A stretch of DNA of 64,000 nucleotides from Rhodoblastus sp963748385 (GTDB taxonomy: Bacteria; Pseudomonadota; Alphaproteobacteria; Rhizobiales; Beijerinckiaceae). Of this stretch, positions 15,898 through 24,649 are shown one piece after another; the stretch's first letter is position 1; the number at the start of each line of letters is the position of its first letter. The position numbers and the translations under genes are program-made. Under the pieces are notes generated by a model that worked only from the letters and a program-made list of their open reading frames with translations, was not told where the DNA came from and ran no database searches. The stretch covers positions 62,001 to 126,000 of the forward strand of contig CAVVIQ010000020.1 of NCBI GenBank assembly GCA_963748385.1. Direction: 5' to 3'.

Positions 15898-18222
15898 TTA
15901 GAACCCCTTCATCGGATTGGGCGGAAGGTCGCCGATCAGTTTGGCGAAGGCGTCGAGAACCGTCGGCGCGCGACAGGAATCGGCGATCGACATTTCCTCG
16001 AAACTGACGCGCTCCTGTTCGAGCGCCAGGCTCTTCAGCGTCTCGCCGACCTTGCTCAGGCGTTCCTTGGCCAGAGCCGAGCCCTTGACGAAATGGCACT
16101 GATAGTCGTCGCCCGACTTGCAGCCCATCAGCATGATGCCGTCATAGCCCTTCTGCAGCGCGGTCGAGACCCATTGCAGGGTGACCGAACCGAGGCAGCG
16201 CACCGGCACGATGCGCACGAAAGGCGACCAGTGCGAGCGGCCGATGCCGGCCATGTCGATCGCCGGATAGGCGTCGTTTTCGCAGGCGAGCACCAGTATG
16301 CGGGGCTTTTCCGAGAATTCGTCGGGAATCTCGTTGGCCTCGATCATGTCGTTGACCATCTGCGGATTGTAATTGTCGAAGGTGATGGTCTGGACCGGAC
16401 AGGCGCCCATGCAGGTGCCGCAACGGCGGCAGCGGGCGAAATTGACCACTGGACGGCCCTGTTCGTCCTCGTCGATGGCGCCGAACGGGCATTCAACCGT
16501 GCAGCGGCGGCACTTGGTGCATTTCTCGTGACCGATCTTCGGATAGGTCAGGTCGCCCACGCGCGGGTGAACCGCGGCGCCGACCGCGCCGCCTTCGAGC
16601 GCCTGGATCGCCTTGAGCACGGCGCCCGTCGCGTCCTCCGCGCTTTCCGCCATGTCCATCGGACGGCGAACCGGGCCGGCGGTGTAAATGCCGGTGCGGC
16701 GCGTTTCATAGGGGAAGCAGATGTAATGGCTGTCGGAGAAGCCGTCGGCCAGGATCGGAATATGCGGGCCCTGGCGATATTGCAGGTTGAGGATCGGGCC
16801 GCCGGGCGGAATGCCCTTGTCGATATGCGGCCAGGGGGAGCCTTCGCCCTTGGAATAGCCGGCAACCTTGATCGGCGCGACCGGGTTGATGTCGTCCTTG
16901 AGCTGTTCCTCGCTCTTTTCCGGCTCGATCGCGGGAGCGTCCACATTGGTGGAGTTCGGGACCATGCCGGTCGCCAGCACGATCAGGTCGAGCCCGCCGA
17001 GCGGAACCTCCTGGCCGAGCAGTTCGTCGGAATAGGACACGGTCATGGCCTTGCCGTCGACCGAGGTCGCCTTGCCCTTCATGAAGACGACGCCGCTGCG
17101 CTGGGCCTCGCGATAGAATTCCTCGGCCGTGCCCGGCGTGCGCAATTCCTCGTAGACGATATAGGCCATCGCGTCGGTGTCGGCCTTGACCACCTGCAAG
17201 GCCTGCTTGATCGAGGCGGTGCAGCACACCGACGAGCAATAGGGCAGATGATCGGGATCGCGGCTGCCGGCGCATTGCACGAAGGCGATGTTCTTGACCG
17301 GCGCGCCATTGGACGGCTTGACCGGCGCGCCTTTGGCCAGCATGGCCTCGAATTCGACGCCGGTGACGACGTCGGGCGAGGCGCCGTAACCGAGATGGGT
17401 CAGCTTGGTCGCGTCATAGGGGCGCCAGCCGGTGGCGACGACAATCGCGCCGACCTTTTCGGCGACTTCCTGGCCGCCGTGCGAAATGACGACTTCGAAG
17501 GCGCCGGGCTGGCCGGAGGTCTTGGCGACGGTGGCGTTGGTCAGGATGCGGATGCGGCCATTCGCCTGAACCTTGGCGATCAGCCGGTCGATGTCATTGC
17601 CGTAAATGTCGCGATAGGGCGGCGCATGCGGGGCGCGCATCGACCATTTGCTCGACCAGCCGCCGAGCGCGTCGCTCTTTTCCACGACAAGGGCGTCATA
17701 GCCCGACAGCGCCGCTTCGAGCGCCGCGTTCAGGCCGGTGACGCCGCCGCCGACCACCAGAATGGTCCGCGAAACCTCGCCCAGCGCGGCGGGGGTGGGC
17801 TGCAGGGTCTTGGCGAGCTGCGCCGCCGCCATGCGGATGGAGTCGGCGGCGAGCATTTCAGTGTCTTCTTCATGCGCCGGCTGCGACCATGCGACCTGTT
17901 CGCGCAGGTTGGCGCGCACCACCGGCACCCCGTCGAAGCGGAATTTTTCCGCCATGACGCGTGGCGAGCAGGCGCCGACCACCATGCGGTTGACCGCGCC
18001 GTCGGCGACGTCCTTGTGCATGGACGCCACGCTTTCGGCGGAGCAGAGCGCGTCGCTCACGACGCAATGCCCGATGCGGAATTCGTTCTTGCCGACCTTT
18101 TCGAGCGCGCCTACGTCGACGGCGTCAGCGATGCCGCAGCCCTTGCAAAGATAGACGCCCGGTTTTTTCTCGGACACGCTTCCATCTCCCATGTCACCCG
18201 CCGTTCGTTCCGGCGCTTTCAT
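15898..18222 (-). CDS. qmoB: Quinone-modifying oxidoreductase subunit B (HdrA/MvhD-like)
   Basis: A 774-residue multidomain flavoprotein. In order: an N-terminal cysteine-containing region (YLCKGCGI), an FAD fold (TILVVGGGVTGLNAALEA near 155), a CAGSRD region with further cysteines, two [4Fe-4S] motifs (CTKCRRCTVECP and CRRCGTCMGACP near 565-610), and a C-terminal MvhD-like domain with cysteines in LACEND, VRCLGS and GCKSGDDYQC. This is the QmoB arrangement. It should exchange electrons with AprBA. In-frame alternatives lie at 18192 (ATG) and 18177 (GTG, preceded by GGGAGA); the true start may be one of these. It sits between qmoA and hdrC in the operon. Confidence 0.95.
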   Translation of the reverse strand: MKAPERTAGDMGDGSVSEKKPGVYLCKGCGIADAVDVGALEKVGKNEFRIGHCVVSDALCSAESVASMHKDVADGAVNRMVVGACSPRVMAEKFRFDGVPVVRANLREQVAWSQPAHEEDTEMLAADSIRMAAAQLAKTLQPTPAALGEVSRTILVVGGGVTGLNAALEAALSGYDALVVEKSDALGGWSSKWSMRAPHAPPYRDIYGNDIDRLIAKVQANGRIRILTNATVAKTSGQPGAFEVVISHGGQEVAEKVGAIVVATGWRPYDATKLTHLGYGASPDVVTGVEFEAMLAKGAPVKPSNGAPVKNIAFVQCAGSRDPDHLPYCSSVCCTASIKQALQVVKADTDAMAYIVYEELRTPGTAEEFYREAQRSGVVFMKGKATSVDGKAMTVSYSDELLGQEVPLGGLDLIVLATGMVPNSTNVDAPAIEPEKSEEQLKDDINPVAPIKVAGYSKGEGSPWPHIDKGIPPGGPILNLQYRQGPHIPILADGFSDSHYICFPYETRRTGIYTAGPVRRPMDMAESAEDATGAVLKAIQALEGGAVGAAVHPRVGDLTYPKIGHEKCTKCRRCTVECPFGAIDEDEQGRPVVNFARCRRCGTCMGACPVQTITFDNYNPQMVNDMIEANEIPDEFSEKPRILVLACENDAYPAIDMAGIGRSHWSPFVRIVPVRCLGSVTLQWVSTALQKGYDGIMLMGCKSGDDYQCHFVKGSALAKERLSKVGETLKSLALEQERVSFEEMSIADSCRAPTVLDAFAKLIGDLPPNPMKGF

Positions 18223-18314
18223 TCCCGGCCAAAATTCCCGGCCAGCCGATTCTCGAAGCGCCGCCCGTCGTTTCTGGGCCAGCGCGGCGCTTCAGCATTC
18301 CTTCGCGGCGCGCC

Positions 18315-19598
18315 TCAGGGGTTCCTGACCGCCTGAATGGCTTTCAGCGCGGCGGCCGTCGCCGACTGCACCGACATCGAAACGTCGAGCGGTCCGGAGG
18401 CGACGCCGGCCGAGAACATGCCCTCGCCGTCGCCTTCGACCGGCACGAGGAAGCCATATTCGTCGGCGACGAGGCCCAACGTCGGGCGGTAGCCCGCGAC
18501 GGCGCTCGGCTGCATGCCGGTCGCCAGAACCACGAGATCATAGGGCTCGGCGTAGATTTCGCGCTCGATCGTGCGCTCGCCGTGCAGCAGCGGCCGGCCG
18601 TCCTCGCCGACGCGGATATGGGCCGGCTTCGACTTGATGAATTTCACCTGCGGGTCGGCGCGCACGCGGTCGTAAAAGGCTTCGAGCTTATCGTGGGCGC
18701 GAATGTCGATGTAATAGATATGGACTTCGGCGTCCGGATATTGCTCGCGGACATAGGCGGCGTGCTTGAGCGAGCCCAGGCAGCAGATGCGCGAGCAATA
18801 AGGCAGGTGGTTGAGGTCGCGCGAACCCGCGCACTGGATGAGCGCCACCTTTTTCGCCGGCTCGCCGTTCGACGGGCGTAGGATCTTGCCGTGGGTCGGG
18901 CCGTCATGCGCGGCCAGGCGCTCCATTTCGACGTTGGTGATGATGTCGCGGCTGTGGGCGTAGCTGTAGACGTCGAGATTCTTGGGATCGTAGGGCTGCC
19001 AACCGGTCGCCCAGACCACCGCGCCGACATGGAGATCGAAGGTCTCGCCCTTGTCGTCGGGATCGAGCGCGCCATAGGCGCAGGCGGCCTTGAGCTTCTC
19101 GCCCTCGCCGGCGGCGATCGCCTCGGGGGCGACGACATAGCGCATCGGGAAGGCGTGCTCGTGCGGCAGATAGGCGGCCTTGACCTTGTCGAGTCCGTAA
19201 TTGAACGGATTGTCCACCATCGTTTCGGTGGCGTTGGCGCAGGCGCCGCAGGCGGTGCACCGCTCGTTGACGAAACGCGGATGGCGCTGGACCGAGACTT
19301 TATAATCTCCGCGCCCGCCGGAAATTCCCTGAACCTCGCACATGGTCATGACGCGGATGCGCGGATTCTTGCGGATGCGCTGGTAATTGATTTCCAGGCC
19401 GCAGGTGGGATGGCAGAGCTTCGGGAAATAGCGGTTGAGCTTGGTGACGCGGCCGCCGAGCGCGGCGTCGCGTTCGATCAAGATGACGTCCTGTCCAGCT
19501 TCCGCCGCTTCCACGGCCGCCGTGACGCCGGCGATTCCGCCGCCGACGACGAGAATCGTTTGACTCGCCGGACCGGCGCCATTCTGACCCGCCGCCAT
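18315..19598 (-). CDS. qmoA: Quinone-modifying oxidoreductase subunit A (HdrA-like)
   Basis: A 427-residue HdrA-like flavoprotein. FAD-binding motif ILVVGGGIAGVTAA lies near residues 15-28, followed by CHPTCGLE, a CTACGACANA cluster region and a second CAGSRDLNHLPYCSRICC segment, all typical of QmoA. An upstream open frame extends to 19682, but GGAGGAAGAGG immediately before the ATG at 19598 identifies the start. First gene of qmoA-qmoB-hdrC-hdrB. It would couple APS reductase electron flow to the quinone pool or another carrier. The 92-base gap to qmoB is larger than the other gaps in the operon. Confidence 0.95.
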   Translation of the reverse strand: MAAGQNGAGPASQTILVVGGGIAGVTAAVEAAEAGQDVILIERDAALGGRVTKLNRYFPKLCHPTCGLEINYQRIRKNPRIRVMTMCEVQGISGGRGDYKVSVQRHPRFVNERCTACGACANATETMVDNPFNYGLDKVKAAYLPHEHAFPMRYVVAPEAIAAGEGEKLKAACAYGALDPDDKGETFDLHVGAVVWATGWQPYDPKNLDVYSYAHSRDIITNVEMERLAAHDGPTHGKILRPSNGEPAKKVALIQCAGSRDLNHLPYCSRICCLGSLKHAAYVREQYPDAEVHIYYIDIRAHDKLEAFYDRVRADPQVKFIKSKPAHIRVGEDGRPLLHGERTIEREIYAEPYDLVVLATGMQPSAVAGYRPTLGLVADEYGFLVPVEGDGEGMFSAGVASGPLDVSMSVQSATAAALKAIQAVRNP

Positions 19599-19759
19599 TC
19601 CTCTTCCTCCCTGCCGGCCTGTTCCTGCCTTCATCCCCGTCGCTGGCCAGCGGTTCGCTTGTCGTTGAACGACGGAGAGCAATAACCGCGCTTAGCCCTT
19701 TTCGCCCATTCGGGAACGGCGGACCCACGCGGCCTGACGCTTCTATACTTCAATGAATG

Positions 19760-19767
19760 CGAATATG
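19760..19767 (+). promoter_or_regulatory. CGAATATG motif upstream of qmoA
   Basis: Same octamer as upstream of sat and sulP, here within GAATGCGAATATG, 162 bases before the qmoA start (minus strand). TATAGA on the minus strand at 19742-19747 is a possible -10 box at a similar distance to that seen at sat. Function unproven. Confidence 0.3.
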
Positions 19768-19947
19768 TCTATCCTCCAAAATCAAAAAAGCGACGGACGG
19801 GAGAGCCGCCGCCGCCAACGGCTAAGGCTCTGGCCTCTTGCAAAGAATCCGCCTTTTTGCCTATGAGGACACGACGCCTGCGCGCGGGCGAAAAATGGCT
19901 CGCACGCGGCCTTCACCAACCCGCCGCGCCTTCGACGACCGAGGAAC

Positions 19948-21342
19948 ATGGCCCACGACTTCCAAATCGACATCCGCCGCCTGCGGACGAGCCTGCTTGT
20001 GTGGCTCTCGGCCCGGCATTGGCGGCGGCAAACCGTGTTTTTTGGCGGCGGCCTGGCGGTCGGCGCCGCCGCGGTGGCGCTGGCCAAGGGCGCCGACGCG
20101 GCGCAATGGGCGCTCGAGCGGATTTTGTCCTGGTGGCCGACAGCTCCGCTGGTGATCACGCCGATGGGCTACGCGCTGGCGGCTTATGTCACCATGCGCT
20201 GGTTCAACGGCGCCCAGGGCTCGGGCATTCCCCAGATCATCGCCGCCAACGAGCTTCCCTCGACCTCACTGACCCGCGGCGCCATGGTGTCGATGCGGGT
20301 GGCGATCGGGAAGGCCTTTCTTCTCATTTTCCTGCTCGCCTGCGGCGCCTCGATCGGGCGCGAAGGCCCGAGCGTGCAGATCGGCGCGGCGCTCATGCTG
20401 TTCGCCGGCCGGCTGGGCGGCATTCGCCGCGAGGGCGCGCTGCTGCTCGCCGGCGGCGCGGCCGGCGTCGCGGGGGCCTTCAACACGCCGCTGGCCGGCG
20501 TGGTCTTCGCCATCGAGGAACTTGGGCGCCGCTACGAACAGCGCACCAACGGCACGGTGATTCTCGCCGTTATGCTCGCCGGCGTCGCCTCGGTCATGCT
20601 CGCCGGAAATTATACCTATTTCGGCAGGTCGGCCGCCAATCTCAGCGGCTGGCCGGACATTCTCGCGGTCGTCGTCTGCGGCGTCGTCGGCGGGGCCTTG
20701 GGCGGCCTGTTCAGCCAGTTGCTGGTCTGGGGAATCGTCAATTTTCCCCGACTGTGGCGCGGCTGGACCTATAAAAGGATGGCTCTTTTCGCTGGCGCCT
20801 GCGGGCTGGTCGTCGGCGTCATCGGCCTGGCCACCAATGGAGCGACCTTCGGCACGGGCTATTCGCAGGCCAAGGACATCATTCAGGTGACCAGCAACTT
20901 GCCGTGGTATTTCGGCCCGCTCAAACTGATCGTCACCCTGCTGTCCAGCATGTGCGGCATTCCTGGCGGCCTGTTCGCCCCCTCGCTTTCGGCCGGCGCC
21001 GGTTTCGGCCATGCGCTTGAACCTTTGCTGCCGATGGTCCCGCCCGCAACGGTCGCGCTGCTTGGCGTGGTCGGCTATTTTTCCGGGGTGGTGCAGTCGC
21101 CGCTAACGGCTTTCGTCATCGTGATGGAAATGACCGGCGACCACAACATGATGCTGCCCTTGATGGCGACGAGCCTTCTCGGCTTCGCCGTGTCGCGGAT
21201 GGTGTGCAAATATCCGATCTATCACGCCATCGCCCGTTCCATGGTCCGGAGCGCCACGGTGAAAGAGGGGCTGAAGCTCCAACGCGCCAGCCGCGGCGGC
21301 GCGGACAAATCGCCCAAAGGCGATGGCGCGGCGCTCATGTGA
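19948..21342 (+). CDS. ClC-family chloride channel/transporter
   Basis: A 464-residue integral membrane protein with the ClC signatures: GSGIPQ near residue 90, GREGPSVQ near 137 (the glutamate being the external gate) and GGLFAPSLSAG near 345. About ten or more hydrophobic helices are apparent. No C-terminal CBS pair is attached. ATG follows CGAGGAAC. The retained gating glutamate fits a proton-coupled exchanger as well as a channel. It is divergent from qmoA and upstream of sulP, so anion traffic linked to sulfate production is conceivable but not shown. Confidence 0.93.
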   Translation: MAHDFQIDIRRLRTSLLVWLSARHWRRQTVFFGGGLAVGAAAVALAKGADAAQWALERILSWWPTAPLVITPMGYALAAYVTMRWFNGAQGSGIPQIIAANELPSTSLTRGAMVSMRVAIGKAFLLIFLLACGASIGREGPSVQIGAALMLFAGRLGGIRREGALLLAGGAAGVAGAFNTPLAGVVFAIEELGRRYEQRTNGTVILAVMLAGVASVMLAGNYTYFGRSAANLSGWPDILAVVVCGVVGGALGGLFSQLLVWGIVNFPRLWRGWTYKRMALFAGACGLVVGVIGLATNGATFGTGYSQAKDIIQVTSNLPWYFGPLKLIVTLLSSMCGIPGGLFAPSLSAGAGFGHALEPLLPMVPPATVALLGVVGYFSGVVQSPLTAFVIVMEMTGDHNMMLPLMATSLLGFAVSRMVCKYPIYHAIARSMVRSATVKEGLKLQRASRGGADKSPKGDGAALM

Positions 21343-21349
21343 CAGAATT

Positions 21350-21372
21350 GCGATATTCTGATATCGCGATAT
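21350..21372. promoter_or_regulatory. Overlapping inverted repeats upstream of the DUF202 gene
   Basis: GCGATAT-TCTG-ATATCGC is a perfect 7-bp inverted repeat; overlapping it, ATATCGCGATAT is a perfect 12-base palindrome. Three copies of the half-site GATAT/ATATC in 23 bases between the ClC stop and the DUF202 start suggest an operator. The regulator is unknown. Confidence 0.4.
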
Positions 21373-21442
21373 AAAGTCACATCCGGTTCGGCGCATATGT
21401 CCGCGCCGACGGGCGCCGAGCTGCTTTGGGAGAACAGAACCG

Positions 21443-21814
21443 TTGAGCAAACTGCCCTACGACAATTTCAGCGCCCACGAATTCATCTTGCGCGACTGGC
21501 TGGCGCTTGACCGCACCGTGCTGGCCAACGAGCGCACTTTTCTCGCTTACGGGCGCACATCGCTGGGGCTTTTTCTGACCGGCGTGACGCTGATCAAGGT
21601 GTTCAAATCGAATTTCGCCATAGGCACGGGCTGGGCCTTCGTCTTCACCGCCATCGGGGTTTTCATTTACGGTTTCCGCCGCTTCCTCAAGATGCAGGGC
21701 CATTACCGGGCGCTGTCGGCTCTCGAGGAAAAGATTCTTCCGGAGGAATTGGAGCGCGAGTTCGCCGCCGAAGCGGCCATGGCGCGCGACCACGCGGAAA
21801 CGCCTGCGGCATAA
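21443..21814 (+). CDS. DUF202 (YidH-type) small membrane protein
   Basis: A 123-residue protein with the DUF202 signature LANERTFLAYGRTSLGLF near residues 28-45, followed by at least two hydrophobic helices (FAIGTGWAFVFTAIGVFIYGF). Family function is unknown. The start is TTG at 21443 with GGGAG about 10 bases upstream; no ATG is available in frame before the conserved part. It lies between the ClC and SulP genes. The C-terminal 30 residues are acidic and probably cytoplasmic. Confidence 0.85.
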   Translation: MSKLPYDNFSAHEFILRDWLALDRTVLANERTFLAYGRTSLGLFLTGVTLIKVFKSNFAIGTGWAFVFTAIGVFIYGFRRFLKMQGHYRALSALEEKILPEELEREFAAEAAMARDHAETPAA

Positions 21815-21904
21815 GCTGAAATTCCGCGTGGATTTGGCGGAAGCGGCTTGGCCTTAAAAAAATGGCGGGCTGGCGAGATTCCCGTTTGGCCCGCGCCGCT
21901 GTAA

Positions 21905-21912
21905 CGAATATG
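21905..21912 (+). promoter_or_regulatory. CGAATATG motif upstream of sulP
   Basis: Third copy of CGAATATG in a non-coding gap next to sulfur genes, 105 bases before the chosen sulP start. Part of a putative shared motif set; no regulator is known. Confidence 0.25.
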
Positions 21913-22016
21913 AAGTGAGCCGATCGATGCGAGGGACGGCGCGGCTTTGCCGGGTGACGCGACGGCCCGTCGGGAATCCAACGACCAACAAACCGGGGGA
22001 GGTTCGAATTTCAACC

Positions 22017-23858
22017 ATGTCGCAGGCTGACGCAGCTTCCGCGCGCCGGTTCAGACCGGCGACGATTTTCCCCTTCCTGGCTTGGGGCCCGCTGTTTTCC
22101 CTCCCGCAAATGCGGGCCGACCTTCTCGCCGGCCTCACCGGCGCGCTGGTGGTCCTGCCACAGGGCGTGGCCTTCGCCACTATCGCGGGCATGCCGCCGC
22201 AATACGGTCTTTACGCCAGCATTGTCCCGACGGTCATCGCCGCTTTGTTCGGCTCCTCCCGTCATCTGGTGGCGGGACCGAGCACCACGGCGTCCCTCGT
22301 GCTCTTCGCCTCGCTCGCCGCCTTCGCGACCGTCGGCAGCCAGCATTATGTCGAATTGGCGATCACGCTCGCCGCCATGACCGGAATCATGGAGCTGGCC
22401 TTGGGAGTCTTCCGCCTCGGCGCCCTGGTCAATTTCATCTCGCACACCGTCGTGGTCGGGTATACGGCGGGCGTCGGCATTCTCATCATGACGACGCAGA
22501 TGCGCAATTTCCTCGGGCTGCACATCCCGCGCACCAGCGTTTTCGTCGAGGCCGTCATCGGCACGATCCGCGCCGCGCCGACCTTGTCGATCGAGGTCAC
22601 CATCGTCTCCCTGATCACGCTCGCCGCCGGCATTATCTCGCGCCGCCTCACCTCCAAGGTGCCTTATATGATCCCGGCGATCCTGGCCGGCTGTTTCGCC
22701 GGGGTGATCGCCAATCTGATCGTTCCGAACTCGGTTTCGACTGTCGGCGCCCTGCCGCGGAGCCTGCCGCCGCTTTCGGCGCCGAGCTTCGACCCGGCGA
22801 CCTTGGCGATGCTGCTGCCGACCGCGCTCGCGATCGCGATTTCGGCGCTGAACGAAGTGGTGTCGATCGGCCGCGCCCTCGCCATCCGTTCCGAACAGCG
22901 TCTCGACATCAACCAGGAATTCATCGGTCAGGGCCTGGCCAATCTCATCGGTTCGTTCTTTTCCGGCTATGTCGTCTCCGGCTCCTTCAACCGCAGCGCA
23001 CTCAATTACGAATCGGGCGCCCGCACCCAGGTCTCGGCGGTGTCCGCCGGCCTGATCCTTGCCGGCGTCCTGGTCTTTGCCGCCCCGCTCGCCGCTTATC
23101 TGCCCCACGCCGCCATGGCGGCCTCGCTGGAGCTGGTTGGCTGGAGCCTAGTCGACCGCAAGAGCCTGCGCGGTATCTGGCGCAGCGGCTGGGCCGAACG
23201 CGGCGTGCTGCTCGCCACCATCGGCGTCGCTTTGTTCATCCAGATCCAGGCGGCGATTCTCGCCGGCGTCGCTTTGTCGCTGGTGGTCTATCTCTATCGC
23301 ACCTCCAACCCGCAACTGCGGCCGCGCGTTCCCGATCCGGCGGATGAAAACCGCAAATTCGTCGACGCCGGACCCGGCAAGCCCGAATGCCCGCAATTCC
23401 GGCTCGCCCGCCTCGACGGCTCGCTTTATTTCGGCGCCGTCAACGCCTTCCGCGACGCGCTCAACGCCTTCGAGCGCGAAAGGCCGGCCTGCAAGCGCTT
23501 TGGCGTCATCATGCGCGGCGTGAATTTCATCGATCTCGCCGGCGCCGAGGCGCTGGCGGTCGAAACGCGGCGGCTGCGGGCGAACGGCGGCGACCTCTAT
23601 CTCATCAACATCAAGGAAAGGCCGCTCGAATATCTCGAAAAGGGCGGTTACGTCGATCAGATCGGCCGCTCGAATATTTTCGTCACCAAGACCCGCGCGA
23701 TGACGGAAATCACCAAAAAGCTCGATCATGACATCTGCAGCCGCTGTTCGCTGCGGGTATTCAAGGAATGCGCGCTTTACGGCCTCGCGCAGCCGGAGGA
23801 GAGGGCGGCGCCAAGCGCCGCCCCATCCGCGGCGGCGGCCGGGCCGGGACAAACGTGA
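22017..23858 (+). CDS. SulP-family sulfate/anion permease with STAS domain
   Basis: A 613-residue protein: about 14 hydrophobic segments (residues about 20-425) with the SulP signature region VVLPQGVAFATIAGMPPQYGLY, then a C-terminal STAS domain (about 455-560) with RGVNFIDLAGAEAL. A further tail contains a cysteine group, CSRC then C after eight residues, and an Ala/Pro-rich end; this tail is not standard for SulP. ATG at 22017 is chosen, though the strongest ribosome site (GGGGGAGG) is 14 bases away. SulP proteins carry sulfate, bicarbonate or other anions. Its place beside qmo suggests sulfate handling; export versus import cannot be decided from sequence. Confidence 0.92.
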   Translation: MSQADAASARRFRPATIFPFLAWGPLFSLPQMRADLLAGLTGALVVLPQGVAFATIAGMPPQYGLYASIVPTVIAALFGSSRHLVAGPSTTASLVLFASLAAFATVGSQHYVELAITLAAMTGIMELALGVFRLGALVNFISHTVVVGYTAGVGILIMTTQMRNFLGLHIPRTSVFVEAVIGTIRAAPTLSIEVTIVSLITLAAGIISRRLTSKVPYMIPAILAGCFAGVIANLIVPNSVSTVGALPRSLPPLSAPSFDPATLAMLLPTALAIAISALNEVVSIGRALAIRSEQRLDINQEFIGQGLANLIGSFFSGYVVSGSFNRSALNYESGARTQVSAVSAGLILAGVLVFAAPLAAYLPHAAMAASLELVGWSLVDRKSLRGIWRSGWAERGVLLATIGVALFIQIQAAILAGVALSLVVYLYRTSNPQLRPRVPDPADENRKFVDAGPGKPECPQFRLARLDGSLYFGAVNAFRDALNAFERERPACKRFGVIMRGVNFIDLAGAEALAVETRRLRANGGDLYLINIKERPLEYLEKGGYVDQIGRSNIFVTKTRAMTEITKKLDHDICSRCSLRVFKECALYGLAQPEERAAPSAAPSAAAAGPGQT

Positions 23859-23913
23859 GCTTTTTGCACCGCAAATCCGGGGCGCGTGGTCGGGTTGGAG
23901 CCGGGATATTTTC

Positions 23914-24606
23914 GTGACGGACGTTGAAACAGGCCCGGATTTCGCCGAAATCGGCCGCAAACTCTTCGCCCAGCCATGCGAATTCGTCTGGGCTGCGGCA
24001 AGAATCGGCGATCTGCCGCCGATGGGGCCGGTGGAAATCGCTTTCGCCGGCCGCTCCAATGTCGGCAAATCTTCGCTGCTCAACGCCTTGACCGGCCGCA
24101 AAACCCTGGCGCGGACCTCGCATACGCCGGGCCGCACCCAGCAGCTCAATTTCTTCGCCCTCGGCCCAGACCCCAAGGCGCCCCTGCTGCGGCTGGTGGA
24201 TATGCCCGGCTATGGCTATGCCGCCGTCTCCAAGGAAAAGATCGCCGGCTGGACCAGGGTGATGCAGGATTTCCTGCGCGGACGGGCGTCGCTCGCCCGC
24301 GTTTTCGTGCTGATCGACGGGCGCCACGGGATCAAGGATCTCGATCGCGACATGCTCAAGGGCCTGGATCAGGCGGCCCTGTCCTATCAAATCGTGCTGA
24401 CCAAGCGCGACGAATTGAAAAAGGACCAGGTCGAAAAGACCGTCGCCGAGACGAAAGACGTCCTGCGCGGCCATTCCGCCGCCCATCCCGATGTCATCTT
24501 TCTGTCATCGCACAAGGGCGAAGGTCTGGCCGACTTGCGCGCCGCGGTCGCGCGGCTTTTATACCAACGCGACAGAACGATTTTCGCGCCGACGCAAATC
24601 GGCTAA
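23914..24606 (+). CDS. engB: Ribosome biogenesis GTP-binding protein EngB (YihA/YsxC)
   Basis: A 230-residue GTPase of the EngB family, needed for large ribosomal subunit assembly. G1 is GRSNVGKSS (about residues 47-55), the switch region HTPGRTQ follows, G3 is DMPGYG and G4 is TKRD. An open frame extends upstream to 23728 but overlaps sulP; GTG at 23914 gives the normal family length and N-terminus. It lies 43 bases before argB, the usual rhizobial order. The usual upstream gene yidC is instead about 35 kb away. Confidence 0.94.
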   Translation: MTDVETGPDFAEIGRKLFAQPCEFVWAAARIGDLPPMGPVEIAFAGRSNVGKSSLLNALTGRKTLARTSHTPGRTQQLNFFALGPDPKAPLLRLVDMPGYGYAAVSKEKIAGWTRVMQDFLRGRASLARVFVLIDGRHGIKDLDRDMLKGLDQAALSYQIVLTKRDELKKDQVEKTVAETKDVLRGHSAAHPDVIFLSSHKGEGLADLRAAVARLLYQRDRTIFAPTQIG

Positions 24607-24649
24607 ACAGCCCGAAATTCCTCCGAAGGTTTCTCCAAGAGGCAGCAAG

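Noticed and set aside
15793..18336. 847-codon plus-strand open frame opposite qmoB
   Set aside because: Antisense shadow of qmoB, whose cysteine motifs and FAD fold identify the real strand.
23728..23913. N-terminal extension of EngB to 23728
   Set aside because: It overlaps the end of sulP and is Arg-rich; family length and alignment support the GTG at 23914.
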